A stretch of 64,000 nt of DNA from Pseudomonas benzenivorans (GTDB lineage: Bacteria; Pseudomonadota; Gammaproteobacteria; Pseudomonadales; Pseudomonadaceae): positions 18,754 through 82,753 of the forward strand of contig NZ_FNCT01000023.1 of assembly GCF_900100495.1 (NCBI RefSeq), written 5' to 3'. Below the pieces are notes generated by a model. It ran no database searches. It was not told the DNA's origin and was given only the letters and a program-made list of their open reading frames with translations. The position numbers and the translations under genes were made by a program. The stretch's first letter is position 1. Every line of letters starts with the position of its first letter. This document shows positions 34,155 to 43,552 of this stretch, in pieces.

Positions 34155-34847
34155 ATGAGCGGCTTCAATTGGGTTGAAGACCTGAAACCAGAAATCCGAA
34201 AAGCCCTACATGAAAAGGCCCGGATCAAAATCTTCCCTAACGGCGCCACAATCTACTCCCAGGGCGACCCCGTGACTGACGTGTTCCAGATCATCTCCGG
34301 TGAGATTCGCCAGTGCATTCTCACTGAGGATGGCCAGGAAGTCCTCATGTACATCTACAAAGCGGGCGACTTGGTCGGTGACAGCTCGGTCGTAGATGAC
34401 GATCCCTACTCAGTGACAATCCTGGCCCGGGGAGAGGTCACCACCAGAGCTTGGTCCACCAAGGACTTTGCAGCTCTCCGAGCTGTACATCATGAAATCG
34501 AGTCGGCTATCTCAGCCCAGAGCAGTCGTCGCTTGAAGGAAGCCTTGAAGCTCATCGAAGAACTCCTGACACAGCCGGTTGCTGCACGAGTTGCATCCAG
34601 ATTGTTGCGCCTGTCAGAGATGGGGGAGATCCACGTGGAGGGGGCTGACCTTACCCTATCACAGGCTGATATCGGCCTCATGGTGGGCACGACGCGCCAA
34701 AGCGTGAATCGAGTGGTGACTGAGCTCCGCAAGCTCGGCCTCATTGAAACCGACTACGGAAAGATCACGCTCAAGGATCCAGAGGGCCTCAAACTCTATA
34801 TCAATGAGCACCAACGCCATAGCCGGGTGGAGGCGGACGACGACTAA
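34155..34847 (+). CDS. Crp/Fnr-family transcriptional regulator
   Basis: The protein has 230 aa. ATG 34155 follows AAGGAG by 11 bases. It has a cyclic-nucleotide-type beta-roll (IFPNGATIYSQGDPVTDVFQIISGEIRQCI ... GDLVGDSSVVDD), a dimer helix and a C-terminal HTH (LTLSQADIGLMVGTTRQSVNRVVTELRKLGLIE). There is no N-terminal Cys cluster, so it is not an FeS-type oxygen sensor. The recognition helix (TTRQSVNRVV) fits the Crp/Fnr group. It is 114 bp upstream of cluster B and is its likely regulator. Confidence 0.88.
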   Translation: MSGFNWVEDLKPEIRKALHEKARIKIFPNGATIYSQGDPVTDVFQIISGEIRQCILTEDGQEVLMYIYKAGDLVGDSSVVDDDPYSVTILARGEVTTRAWSTKDFAALRAVHHEIESAISAQSSRRLKEALKLIEELLTQPVAARVASRLLRLSEMGEIHVEGADLTLSQADIGLMVGTTRQSVNRVVTELRKLGLIETDYGKITLKDPEGLKLYINEHQRHSRVEADDD

Positions 34848-34960
34848 ATAAATTTTCAAAACAGTGTCTTCTGGAAGACGTTGTAGATTTTGGATGTCAC
34901 TTAGCATCGATCTCGACAAGCGCCAACCAAAAACAATCAGGGCGCCTCAGGAGACATGTG

Positions 34961-36526
34961 ATGGCAGAGTTGACTCTGGCTGATATCGCTCGCGCTACAG
35001 CCAACACCCGCCCCGATCAAACCGCCCTGGTGTTCGGCGACAAATCTACTACCGTTCACGAACTGGACGCCCGTGCGAACCAAGTAGCCAATGGGCTCAT
35101 GGCTTTCGGCGTGACGGATCAAGAGCGCGTTGCGATCCTGGATCACAGCAGTGATCAATTCTACGAAATCTGGCTAGGTGCGGCCCGCGCCAATCTGGCC
35201 ATAGCCCCTCTCAATAGCCGCCTTTCCACAACAGAAGTCATTCAGGTCGTGAACGATAGCCATAGCCGTGTGTTGTTCGTCGGCTTGGCCTTCGTCGAGA
35301 TGATCGAGCAGGTCCGTTCGCAGCTGAAGTATGTCGATCACATCATCGTGATGGGCGACGAATTCTCCACCTGGCGAGACCAGCAATCGGCCATGGCGTT
35401 TGAGTCCACCATGACTCCAGCAGATGACTGCCTCCAGATGTACACCAGTGGAACAACTGGCCTTCCCAAGGGCGTGCGCCTGACGAGCGAAAATGTATTC
35501 AAGGGGCCTATGACGGCATTGGAGAACAGGGGCATCAGCCCCTGCACCGAAATCGGATCCAAGGACGTGATCCTGCTTTGCCTGCCTCACGCTCACGTTG
35601 CCGGCTCGATACTCGGCATCTATGGCTTGGTAATGGGGGCGAAATTGATTATCTGTCGCGACTTCGTCCCGGCCGACATCGTGTCCACCATCGAGCGTGA
35701 GCAGGTGACGCTCACCCTCATGGTTCCAGTGATGGTACGTGGCTTGATTGCTGCGATGGAGAAGACGGGTATCGCTTGCAAGAGTCTGAAGACCATCCTC
35801 TATGGTGCGGCCCCCATGGCCACAAGCTTGCTCAAAGACGCAATGAAGGCGCTGCCGCACAGTGGTTTTGGCCAGATCTATGGCCTGACCGAGACCTCGG
35901 GGCCTGTAACTTTCCTGACCCCGGATGATCACCGCTCCATCGCAGCGGGCAACAACGACCTGGCGCTCTCTTGTGGTTCCGCGACCGCTGGAGTCGAGTT
36001 GCAGGTGATTAACCATTACGGGCAGCCAGTTCCTCCCGGCGGCATTGGCGAAATAATCTGCCGCTCTCCGCAGATCATGAAGGGCTATTGGAATCGCACG
36101 GAAGATACCTTGTCGGCGATTCAGGACGGATGGTTCTACACGGGTGATGTTGGGTACATCGACGACAAAGGTTACGTGTACATCTACGACCGCAAGCGCG
36201 ACATGATCATCACTGGCGGTGAGAACGTTTATCCGGCTGAAGTGGAGAACGTCCTTTACGAGCACCCAGCAATCGCGGACGTAGCAATCATCGGAGTACC
36301 AGACGCGCAATGGGGTGAGGCCGTAAAAGCTGTTGCCGTGCTCAAGCCCGGCGCTGTGCTGTCGGCTGAAGACCTCATCGCTTATGCCAAAGGAAAGATT
36401 GCTGGCTTCAAAATTCCCAAGTCAGTCGATTTTGTTGAAGAGCTGCCGCGCAACGCGACAGGAAAGGTACTTCGACGACTCATCCGAGAGCCTTACTGGA
36501 AAGCCCATGCTCGCGGGGTTGCTTAA
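34961..36526 (+). CDS. AMP-forming acyl-CoA ligase, cluster B
   Basis: The protein has 521 aa. ATG 34961 is seven bases after AGGAG. Motifs run in order: MYTSGTTGLPKGVRLT, LPHAHVAGSI, YGLTETSGPVTFL, WFYTGDVGYIDDKGYVYIYDRKRDMIITGGENVYPAEVE and the Lys in NATGKVLRR. This is a standard fatty-acid or aryl/alicyclic acid CoA ligase. It should start the beta-oxidation pathway encoded downstream. It is first in a run of nine same-strand catabolic genes. Confidence 0.92.
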   Translation: MAELTLADIARATANTRPDQTALVFGDKSTTVHELDARANQVANGLMAFGVTDQERVAILDHSSDQFYEIWLGAARANLAIAPLNSRLSTTEVIQVVNDSHSRVLFVGLAFVEMIEQVRSQLKYVDHIIVMGDEFSTWRDQQSAMAFESTMTPADDCLQMYTSGTTGLPKGVRLTSENVFKGPMTALENRGISPCTEIGSKDVILLCLPHAHVAGSILGIYGLVMGAKLIICRDFVPADIVSTIEREQVTLTLMVPVMVRGLIAAMEKTGIACKSLKTILYGAAPMATSLLKDAMKALPHSGFGQIYGLTETSGPVTFLTPDDHRSIAAGNNDLALSCGSATAGVELQVINHYGQPVPPGGIGEIICRSPQIMKGYWNRTEDTLSAIQDGWFYTGDVGYIDDKGYVYIYDRKRDMIITGGENVYPAEVENVLYEHPAIADVAIIGVPDAQWGEAVKAVAVLKPGAVLSAEDLIAYAKGKIAGFKIPKSVDFVEELPRNATGKVLRRLIREPYWKAHARGVA

Positions 36527-36582
36527 ACACTGACGAGTTCGGCTTTGCGATGCACTTCCCTGCACTGAACAAGGAAAACATC

Positions 36583-37371
36583 ATGAGTGAAGAGAAAAAA
36601 ATTGGCGAAGTACGCATGGTTGTTGAAGACCATATCGCCGTGATTTCGGTTGATAACGTTGCGAAGCTGAATTCCTTCTCGCCAGAGATGTTGGAGCAAC
36701 TAGGCCGGCACCTCACAACTGTCAACGATGACGATGATATCTGGGTCGCTGTGCTCTGCCCTGAAGGTGAACACACCACTGCAGGCTTGGACATGCCCAA
36801 GTTCTTTGGGCCAGCCGCGACTGTTAAGCCATTTCCGAAGGACGTTGTAGATCCCTTTGGGCTGTATAAGCGCTGCACCAAGCCAGTCATCTCTGTCGTT
36901 CACGGCAAGACCTACACCGTCGGTATCGAGATGATGCTAGCCGGTGACCTGGTGATCGCAGCGGACACTGCTGTTTTTTGCCAGATGGAATCCAAGCGAG
37001 GTATCGCTCCTCTCGGTGGTGCTCACTTCCGCTACCTAACCCGTACGGGCTGGGGCAACGCGATGTACCACCTATTCCTCTGCGATGAGTTTGATGCTCA
37101 GCGCGCGCTGGAGATCGGCTTCGTTCAAGAAGTTCACCCCTTCGGCAAGCACAAGGAACGGGCCATGGAGATCGCTCGGCAGATCTGCAAGAACGCCCCC
37201 ATTGGCTTGCGTGCCGCGAAGGCTGCGGCGCTCAAGTTCGTTCAGGACGGCGAGCAAGCAGCCATCGACTGCATCCCTGAAATTCAGAAGACCGTATTCG
37301 CAACGGAAGACTTCCTCGAGGGCCTTCGCTCCTTCGCTGAGCGTCGACCGGCCTCCTTCGAAGGGCGCTGA
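36583..37371 (+). CDS. Divergent crotonase-family protein, cluster B
   Basis: The protein has 262 aa. ATG 36583 follows AAGGA. Overall it aligns with crotonases (VEDHIAVISVDNVAKLNSFSPEMLEQL, then a C-terminal trimerisation part), but key loops are altered. The first oxyanion loop reads EHTTAGLDMPKFF, and the second reads HGKTYTVGIEMMLAGDLVIAAD where HGxxxGgGxxl is usual. An acidic residue remains in CQMESKRGIAPLGGAH. Activity may differ from hydration, for example isomerisation or ring cleavage. Confidence 0.82.
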   Translation: MSEEKKIGEVRMVVEDHIAVISVDNVAKLNSFSPEMLEQLGRHLTTVNDDDDIWVAVLCPEGEHTTAGLDMPKFFGPAATVKPFPKDVVDPFGLYKRCTKPVISVVHGKTYTVGIEMMLAGDLVIAADTAVFCQMESKRGIAPLGGAHFRYLTRTGWGNAMYHLFLCDEFDAQRALEIGFVQEVHPFGKHKERAMEIARQICKNAPIGLRAAKAAALKFVQDGEQAAIDCIPEIQKTVFATEDFLEGLRSFAERRPASFEGR

Positions 37372-37453
37372 TTCTTAAACAACAAACACCCGCTGATTCA
37401 CAGCGGGACGTCATCGGCTTGCCCGATGAAACCTGCAAAGAGGAGTTACGCAC

Positions 37454-38242
37454 ATGACCGTTAAATTCGAGATGGATGGCCCGCTGGCAATCGCGACTTT
37501 CTGCGACGGCCCGATGAACCTCCTGACGTTCAATTCCTTCCGCGGTCTGATGGACGCTGTGGACAAGGCCATAGAAAACAAGGCTCGTGCGTTCCTGACC
37601 CTGGCTGAAGGTGATCACTTCTGCGCAGGTGCCCACATCGTAGAAAACTTCGTGGGCCAGGACGCCAACTTCGCCCGCCGCATGCTCAACCGCTCTATCC
37701 CGGAAATGCAACGTTTCGAGAATCTGCCATTCCCGACCGTAGTAGCTGTTCGCGGCATGTGCCTCGGTGGCGGCTGCGAGATTGCTCAGATTCACGACAT
37801 CATCTTCGCCGGCGAAGGCTCGAACTTCGGTCAAGTGGAAGCCCGTATCGGTACCACCACCCTCCTGGGCGGCGCCCAGCGCCTGGTAGCCCGTGTCGGC
37901 CTGGCTCGCGCCAAAGAGATGGTGTTCTCCGCTGGCATTTACGACGCCAAGACCATGCAGGACTGGGGTCTGATCAACCGCATCGTGCCGGATGCCGAGG
38001 TTGAGGCTAAAGCCCGCGCCTATGCGATGAAGTTGGCGAACGGCCCTACCGTTGCCTATGCGGCCTCCAAGCACCTCATCAACACCGCAGTTGGTTTCGG
38101 CCAATCTGCAGCAGATCAGCGTGTTATCGAATCCGGCCCGGCGACCTTTGCTACCCGAGACATGACCTACGCAGTCGACCTCTTTGACAAAGAAGGCGCT
38201 GATGTCCTGATCAAGGGCACCCTGAACTTCAAGGGCGAGTGA
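37454..38242 (+). CDS. Enoyl-CoA hydratase/isomerase (crotonase), cluster B
   Basis: The protein has 262 aa with ribosome site GAGGAG. Motifs are FCAGAHIVENF, RGMCLGGGCEIAQIHDIIFA and FGQVEARIGTTTLLGGAQRL. It shares GLINRIVPDAEV, GPTVAYAASK and other blocks with the cluster A crotonase (21870-22652). It lies 10 bp before the acyl-CoA dehydrogenase gene. Likely hydrates the 2-enoyl-CoA made by that dehydrogenase. Confidence 0.9.
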   Translation: MTVKFEMDGPLAIATFCDGPMNLLTFNSFRGLMDAVDKAIENKARAFLTLAEGDHFCAGAHIVENFVGQDANFARRMLNRSIPEMQRFENLPFPTVVAVRGMCLGGGCEIAQIHDIIFAGEGSNFGQVEARIGTTTLLGGAQRLVARVGLARAKEMVFSAGIYDAKTMQDWGLINRIVPDAEVEAKARAYAMKLANGPTVAYAASKHLINTAVGFGQSAADQRVIESGPATFATRDMTYAVDLFDKEGADVLIKGTLNFKGE

Positions 38243-38252
38243 GGTCAGTCCG

Positions 38253-40016
38253 ATGACAACCTACAAGGCCCCGATCGGGGAATACCAATTCCTGGCCAGC
38301 CATGTGCTGGCCAAGGAGTTCGCATTCATCGCGAACGAAGAGTCCTCGGTTGAGACCCTGGGGACTGTTCTGGAAAGCCTGGGTAGCTTCGTAAACGATC
38401 GGCTGCTGCCTTTGGCTGCATCCGCTGACAGTACAGGTTGCCAGGTGACCATCGATGGCGTGAAGGCACCTGCAGGCTATCGCGACGCCTATCAGGAATT
38501 CGTGGCTGATGGCTGGGGCGGTCTGCATACGGCTGTCGAGGATGGTGGGCAAGGTTTGCCGCTATCGTTTGGCTTCGCCTGCGACGAGGTGCTGAGCAGC
38601 GGTGCAATGGCTTTCTCGCTTTACACGGCCATTCGTCTGGGCGTGTATGCCGTGATCAAACAGATCGGCTCCGACTATCTAAAGGAAACGTACCTCGCGA
38701 AGATCGGCAGCGGCGAATGGAACGGCACCATGTGCCTGACCGAGCCGCAATGCGGCACCGATCTCTCGCTAATTCGTACTACTGCAACTGAGTCGGACGA
38801 CGGCACTTACCGGCTCTCCGGGGCGAAGATCTTCATCACAGGTGGTGATCACGACCTAACCAGCAACATCGTCCATCTGGTCTTGGCCCGAGTCCAGGGC
38901 GGTCCTGCTGGCCTCGCTGGACTGGGCCTCTTCATCGTGCCGAAACGCAAGCCCAATGCTGCCGGGCAGTGGACTGACCCCAACGGCGTTGTTTGCCCTC
39001 GTGTGGAAGAGAAGCTAGGCATTCACGCTTCGGCAACCAGCGAGCTTCTGTTCGACAACGCTCAAGGCTGGATCGTCGGCAAACCCGGTGAAGGCCTGAT
39101 GGGCATGTTCAACATGATGAAGTTGGCGCGCCTCGGCACCCCCTTCCAGGCTATCGGTGTCGCGGAAATGGCGACCCAGAAGGCCATCGAATACGCCTGT
39201 GAGCGCCTGCAAGGACGCGATCTGATCGATGGTGCGAAGGGCGCGATCCGCATTGCGGATCACCCGAACATCCGTCGTGAAATCGTTCGGATGCGGACTC
39301 TGACTGCTTCCGCTCGGATGTTGGCTTTCAGTGCAGCGCTGATCAACGAGCAGACCTCTGCCGATGACACCGCCCAGCGCATGGTCGCTAACGTTCTTCT
39401 GCCGGTCCTCATGTCGGTATCTAAAGCTGTGTGCAGTGAGATCGGCGTTGAAGTAGCAACCGCCTCGATGCAGACCCACGGTGGACACGGTTACATCAAG
39501 GACACCGGTGTAGAGGCACTGCTTCGTGATGTGCAGATCCTGCCCATCTACGAAGGCACCAACGACGTTCAGGCACTCGACCTAGTGCTACGCCGCCTGG
39601 ATGACGGGCGCTCGCAGCCAGTGGAAGCAGTACTGGGCTGGTTGAGAGGCCAGGTTGCCGAGCTGAAAGTGCCCGCGAACCTGAGTACCTACACCGAGCG
39701 GACCCTGAACACACTGGACATGCTCGAAGAGGCAGTCGGCCTGCTCAAGGCAGACATGCAGTCTTCGCGCTTTGCCGCGCTGCAATGTGCCCGTGAGTTC
39801 CTGTGGCTGATCGGCCACGCGGTCATCTCCACTCTGTGGCTTCGCGCCTTGTCAGCGTTGGATGACGCGGACCTTCCTATCGATGCCTCCGCTAAGCGTT
39901 CGGAAGCACAGTTCTATTTCTCCTACCTGCTACCTGATGCCGCGCTGCGCATCGCTCGACTGAAAGCCTCGGTCGAAATCGAGGGCGCGTTGAAGGCTTA
40001 CCAGGTCAATCCATAA
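38253..40016 (+). CDS. Acyl-CoA dehydrogenase (FadE-type), cluster B
   Basis: The protein has 587 aa, the length of the large bacterial FadE-like group with an extra C-terminal domain. The FAD-binding segment is CLTEPQCGTDLS (161-172), followed by LSGAKIFITGGDHD, QTHGGHGYIKDTG and the catalytic Glu in PIYEGTNDVQALDLVLRR (near 434). It introduces the alpha-beta double bond into an acyl-CoA, passing electrons to ETF. The gene is packed 10-12 bp from its neighbours. Confidence 0.92.
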   Translation: MTTYKAPIGEYQFLASHVLAKEFAFIANEESSVETLGTVLESLGSFVNDRLLPLAASADSTGCQVTIDGVKAPAGYRDAYQEFVADGWGGLHTAVEDGGQGLPLSFGFACDEVLSSGAMAFSLYTAIRLGVYAVIKQIGSDYLKETYLAKIGSGEWNGTMCLTEPQCGTDLSLIRTTATESDDGTYRLSGAKIFITGGDHDLTSNIVHLVLARVQGGPAGLAGLGLFIVPKRKPNAAGQWTDPNGVVCPRVEEKLGIHASATSELLFDNAQGWIVGKPGEGLMGMFNMMKLARLGTPFQAIGVAEMATQKAIEYACERLQGRDLIDGAKGAIRIADHPNIRREIVRMRTLTASARMLAFSAALINEQTSADDTAQRMVANVLLPVLMSVSKAVCSEIGVEVATASMQTHGGHGYIKDTGVEALLRDVQILPIYEGTNDVQALDLVLRRLDDGRSQPVEAVLGWLRGQVAELKVPANLSTYTERTLNTLDMLEEAVGLLKADMQSSRFAALQCAREFLWLIGHAVISTLWLRALSALDDADLPIDASAKRSEAQFYFSYLLPDAALRIARLKASVEIEGALKAYQVNP

Positions 40017-40028
40017 GCGAGCAAAAAC

Positions 40029-40808
40029 ATGACTAGCAAAAGCAATCTCTTCGATGTGAGTGGCAAGGTCGCCGTAGTCACCGGTGGTACCCGCGGTATT
40101 GGTCTGATGATCGCCAAAGGCCTGGTTCAAGCCGGTGTGAAGACCTATGTGGTCTCCCGCAAAGCAGAAGCATGCGCCGCTGCTGAGGAAGAGCTGAAGC
40201 AGTACGGCGAAGCCATTGGCATTGCTGCCGACCTGGCCTCCATGGAGCAGATAACTGCGTTCGCTGAGGAGTTTCTTCGCCGCGAGCCGAAGCTGCACAT
40301 CCTAGTGAACAACGCCGGTGCGAGCTGGGGTGCCAACTTCTCCGAGTTCCCGGAGAGCGGTTGGGACAAGGTGATGGACCTCAACCTCAAATCGATTTTC
40401 TTCCTGACCCAGAAGCTCGGCAGCGCGCTGCAGGCAGCCGGTACCGATGAAGATCCTTCCCGCGTGATCAATATCGGCTCTGTCGATGGCCTCACCAGCC
40501 CCGATTTCGGCAACTACTCCTATTCCGCCAGTAAGGCAGCGGTTCACCACCTGACCCGTCACCTGGCAGCACACCTGTCGAAGGCGAACATCAACGTAAA
40601 CGCCATCGCACCGGGTCCGTTCGAAACCAAGATGACCGAGCACATGCTGAAGGTAAAAGGCGACGAGATCATCAAGGTGATCCCGCGCCGCCGCACTGGC
40701 CTGGAGTCGGATGCAGCTGGCACCGCCATCTTCCTGTCGGCCCCGGCCTCCGCCTACATCACTGGCGCTGTCATCCCTCTGGATGGCGGCTTCTCCACCA
40801 CTCGCTGA
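40029..40808 (+). CDS. SDR-family 3-oxoacyl reductase/hydroxyacyl dehydrogenase, cluster B
   Basis: The protein has 259 aa. Motifs: VTGGTRGIGLMIAKGL, ADLASMEQ, VNNAGASWG, INIGSVDGL, YSASKAAVHHLTRHL and the C-terminal ITGAVIPLDGGFSTTR of the FabG group. It probably oxidises a hydroxyacyl-CoA or a side-chain alcohol. Its stop overlaps the MaoC start (ATGA), so the two are translationally coupled. Confidence 0.9.
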   Translation: MTSKSNLFDVSGKVAVVTGGTRGIGLMIAKGLVQAGVKTYVVSRKAEACAAAEEELKQYGEAIGIAADLASMEQITAFAEEFLRREPKLHILVNNAGASWGANFSEFPESGWDKVMDLNLKSIFFLTQKLGSALQAAGTDEDPSRVINIGSVDGLTSPDFGNYSYSASKAAVHHLTRHLAAHLSKANINVNAIAPGPFETKMTEHMLKVKGDEIIKVIPRRRTGLESDAAGTAIFLSAPASAYITGAVIPLDGGFSTTR

Positions 40809-41281
40809 TGAGCCTCGCTATGCATACCCGTACTGTTACTGCTGACGAGCTGCGCACTCTGGTTGGCCAAAATCTCGCGCCGTCCCCGTGGCTGGCTCTG
40901 GACCAGGAGCGAATCAGCAACTTCGCCGAAGTCACTGAAGATCGCCAGTTCATCCATGTCGATCCAGAGAAGGCCAAGGCCTCTCCGTTCGGCGGCACTA
41001 TCGCTCATGGCCTGCTGACGCTCTCGATGCTGCCCTCGCTGATCGAGAAAACCCTTCCTGCCCTGGAAGGTATGAAAGCCAGCGTGAACTACGGCTACAA
41101 CAAGATCCGCTTCCTCGCCCCTGTGCGCAGCGGCAAGCGTATCCGCGGCAAGTTCGTCATCGCCGAGTTCAGTGAGACCGGTCCTGGTCGCTTCCAGATC
41201 ATCACCAACATCACCGTCGAGATCGAAGGCGAAGACAAGCCCGCCTTGATCGCCGAATGGATCTCGATGGTTCTGGTTTAA
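40808..41281 (+). CDS. MaoC-like (R)-specific enoyl-CoA hydratase
   Basis: The protein has 157 aa. The hot-dog fold signature is FAEVTEDRQFIHVDPEKAKASPFGGTIAHGLLTLS, which contains the hydratase-2 Asp and His. The start overlaps the preceding stop; an inner ATG at 40820 is an alternative. It gives (3R)-hydroxyacyl-CoA, which pairs logically with the SDR encoded next (41297-42223). Thus the cluster holds both crotonase and hydratase-2 routes. Confidence 0.9.
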   Translation: MSLAMHTRTVTADELRTLVGQNLAPSPWLALDQERISNFAEVTEDRQFIHVDPEKAKASPFGGTIAHGLLTLSMLPSLIEKTLPALEGMKASVNYGYNKIRFLAPVRSGKRIRGKFVIAEFSETGPGRFQIITNITVEIEGEDKPALIAEWISMVLV

Positions 41282-41296
41282 GGCCGAGGAACAGCT

Positions 41297-42223
41297 ATGA
41301 CAATTCGATTCGATGGCCGAGTGGCCATTGTCACGGGCGCGGGTAATGGTCTCGGCCGTTCGCATGCCCTGGGTCTGGCTGCTCGTGGCGCCAAGGTCGT
41401 GATCAACGACCTCGGCGGCGCGCGTGATGGTAGCGGTGCCAGCTCCTCCGCAGCCGAAGCTGTAGTCGAAGAAATTCGCGCAGCTGGCGGCGAGGCGTTC
41501 GCCAATGGTGCGAACGTTGCCAACTACGAAGAAGTGCAAGCAATGGTGGAGCAGGCTCGGGCCAAATGGGGCCGGGTCGACATCCTCATCAACAACGCCG
41601 GCATTCTGCGCGATGCAACCTTCTCCAAAGGTTCGCTCGATGACTTCTGGAAAGTCGTCGACGTTCATCTGCGCGGCACCGTGAATTGCACCAAAGCGGT
41701 GTGGGATCTGATGCGCGAGCAAAACTATGGCCGCATCGTGCTGACTTCCTCTGCATCAGGTCTCTACGGCAACTTCGGCCAGTCCAATTACGGCGCTGCT
41801 AAGGCAGCAATGCTGGGCCTGATGAACGTACTTCACCTGGAAGGCCTGAAGAACGACATCCGCGTGAATGTGCTGGCACCGACTGCTGCTACCCGCATGA
41901 CCGAGGGGCTGATTCCTCCGTCGGTTGCGCCGCTGCTGGCTCCCGAAACCATCACTCCAGGGCTGCTGTTCCTCGCGAGCGAGTCAGCTCCCTCGAAGGT
42001 GATCCTCGGTGCCGGAGCCGGTGTCTTCGCGTGCAGCAACCTCTATGAAACCGAAGGGCTGTTCCTGCACGAGCAAGAGCGCACACCCGAGGTTATCGCC
42101 GAGCGCTTCGATGAGATCGCAGCGACCAACGGGCAGATCGCTCTCGACGGCGCTACTGCTCAGACCCTGCGGTTTGTTCACAAAGCTGCCGGCGCGCTGG
42201 GCGTCGTGCTCCCCACGGCTTAA
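41297..42223 (+). CDS. SDR of the (3R)-hydroxyacyl-CoA dehydrogenase (MFE-2-like) type
   Basis: The protein has 308 aa. Motifs: VTGAGNGLGRSHALGLAARGAKVVINDLGG, a segment typical of the peroxisomal multifunctional enzyme type 2 dehydrogenase. INNAGILRDATFSK, LTSSASGLYGNFGQSNYGAAKAAMLGL and an extra C-terminal region (ALGVVLPTA) follow. It should oxidise the MaoC product to the 3-keto-acyl-CoA with NAD+. The thiolase gene starts 17 bp later. Confidence 0.9.
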   Translation: MTIRFDGRVAIVTGAGNGLGRSHALGLAARGAKVVINDLGGARDGSGASSSAAEAVVEEIRAAGGEAFANGANVANYEEVQAMVEQARAKWGRVDILINNAGILRDATFSKGSLDDFWKVVDVHLRGTVNCTKAVWDLMREQNYGRIVLTSSASGLYGNFGQSNYGAAKAAMLGLMNVLHLEGLKNDIRVNVLAPTAATRMTEGLIPPSVAPLLAPETITPGLLFLASESAPSKVILGAGAGVFACSNLYETEGLFLHEQERTPEVIAERFDEIAATNGQIALDGATAQTLRFVHKAAGALGVVLPTA

Positions 42224-42240
42224 TTAAGGAGGGTTTCACC

Positions 42241-43425
42241 ATGCGTGAAGCTGTCATCGTTTCTACCGCCCGTACGCCTATTGGCCGGGCATTCCGCGGT
42301 GCCTTCAACGACACCAAGTCGCCCACCCTGATGGCTCATGCCATTCGCCACGCGGTGGAGCGCTCCGGCTTGGAGGGCGGTGTCTTCGAAGATGCTGTGA
42401 TCGGTACCGTTCTGGCAGCCGGCACCGCCGGCGGCAACCTCGCCCGTAACGCGGTATTCGCTGCGGGCCTGCCTGTCACTGTTCCCGCTCAAACCATGGA
42501 CCGTCAGTGCTCCTCTGGTTTGATGGCTATTGCCACTGCCGCGAAGCAAATCACCTTCGACGGCATGGAAGCGGTAATCGCAGGCGGCCAGGAAAACATC
42601 TCGGCAGTTCAGAACGACTACTTCGGTTGGGTTGGCAAAGAGGCTGATCCGAACGTTGTCGCTGCGGTGAAGAACGCCTACATGCCGATGCTGCACACCG
42701 CCGAATTCGTTTCGAAGAAGTACGGCATCTCTCGCGAAGAGCAAGATCGCTACTCGCTCGAGTCCCAAATTCGTACAGCTCGTGCCCAAGAGCTGGGCCT
42801 GCTCAACGACGAAATCGTGCCGTTCCAGGCGCGCATGAAGATCCAGGACAAGGAAACTGGCAAAATCAGCTTCCGTGATCTGCTTCTCGGCAAGGACGAA
42901 GGCAACCGTGCGGACACTACGTACGAAGGCCTGTCGCAGCTGAAGCCGGTGCTGGAAGGCGGCTTTATCACGGGCGGCAACGCAAGTCAGCTGTCCGATG
43001 GTGCTTCAGCCTGTGTGCTGACTGAGGCCCGCTTTGCCGAGCAACGTGGTCTGGAGCCACTGGGTATCTACCGCGGCATGACTGTCGCCGGCTGTGCACC
43101 GGAAGAGATGGGTATCGGTCCGATCTACGCCATTCCGAAGCTGCTCAAGCAACACGGCCTGACGGTGAACGACATCGGTCTGTGGGAGCTGAACGAAGCT
43201 TTCGCCTGCCAGGTTCTCTATTGCCGCGACAAGCTCGGCATCGACCCCGAGATCTACAACGTCAACGGCGGCAGCATCTCCATCGGTCATCCTTATGGCA
43301 TGACAGGCGCTCGTCTGGTCGGTCATGCGCTGATCGAAGGCAAGCGCCGTGGCGTGAAGTTCGTTGTTGTCTCGATGTGCATTGGCGGCGGCATGGGTGC
43401 TGCTGGTCTCTTCGAGATCGTGTGA
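42241..43425 (+). CDS. Acetyl-CoA acyltransferase (thiolase), cluster B
   Basis: The protein has 394 aa with ribosome site AAGGAGG. The active-site Cys90 is in MDRQCSSGLMAI, His350 in GHPYGMTGAR and Cys380 in CIGGGMGAAGLFE. It cleaves 3-ketoacyl-CoA thiolytically, completing one beta-oxidation turn. A strong terminator follows at 43468-43507, so the transcript from 34961 probably ends here. Confidence 0.94.
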   Translation: MREAVIVSTARTPIGRAFRGAFNDTKSPTLMAHAIRHAVERSGLEGGVFEDAVIGTVLAAGTAGGNLARNAVFAAGLPVTVPAQTMDRQCSSGLMAIATAAKQITFDGMEAVIAGGQENISAVQNDYFGWVGKEADPNVVAAVKNAYMPMLHTAEFVSKKYGISREEQDRYSLESQIRTARAQELGLLNDEIVPFQARMKIQDKETGKISFRDLLLGKDEGNRADTTYEGLSQLKPVLEGGFITGGNASQLSDGASACVLTEARFAEQRGLEPLGIYRGMTVAGCAPEEMGIGPIYAIPKLLKQHGLTVNDIGLWELNEAFACQVLYCRDKLGIDPEIYNVNGGSISIGHPYGMTGARLVGHALIEGKRRGVKFVVVSMCIGGGMGAAGLFEIV

Positions 43426-43467
43426 TTCGCAGGTAACTCTTCTGTTTGTCCCGAAAGCAGGAGCTTT

Positions 43468-43507
43468 GGGTGGCTGGGTGCCACGCCACTTGGCCGCCCT
43501 TTTTTTC
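43468..43507 (+). terminator. Terminator after the thiolase gene
   Basis: GGGTGGC (43468-43474) pairs with GCCGCCC (43493-43499), with one G-U and an inner stem-capable loop, and is followed by seven T. It separates the beta-oxidation operon from the DUF1329 gene. Confidence 0.75.
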
Positions 43508-43552
43508 TTCACGCTTTGAACAACAAGAACAAGATTCAGGAGTGTGTGAACC

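Noticed and set aside
35174..36310. 378-codon minus-strand frame inside the CoA ligase gene
   Set aside because: The plus-strand ligase has every adenylation motif, and the antisense frame matches nothing.
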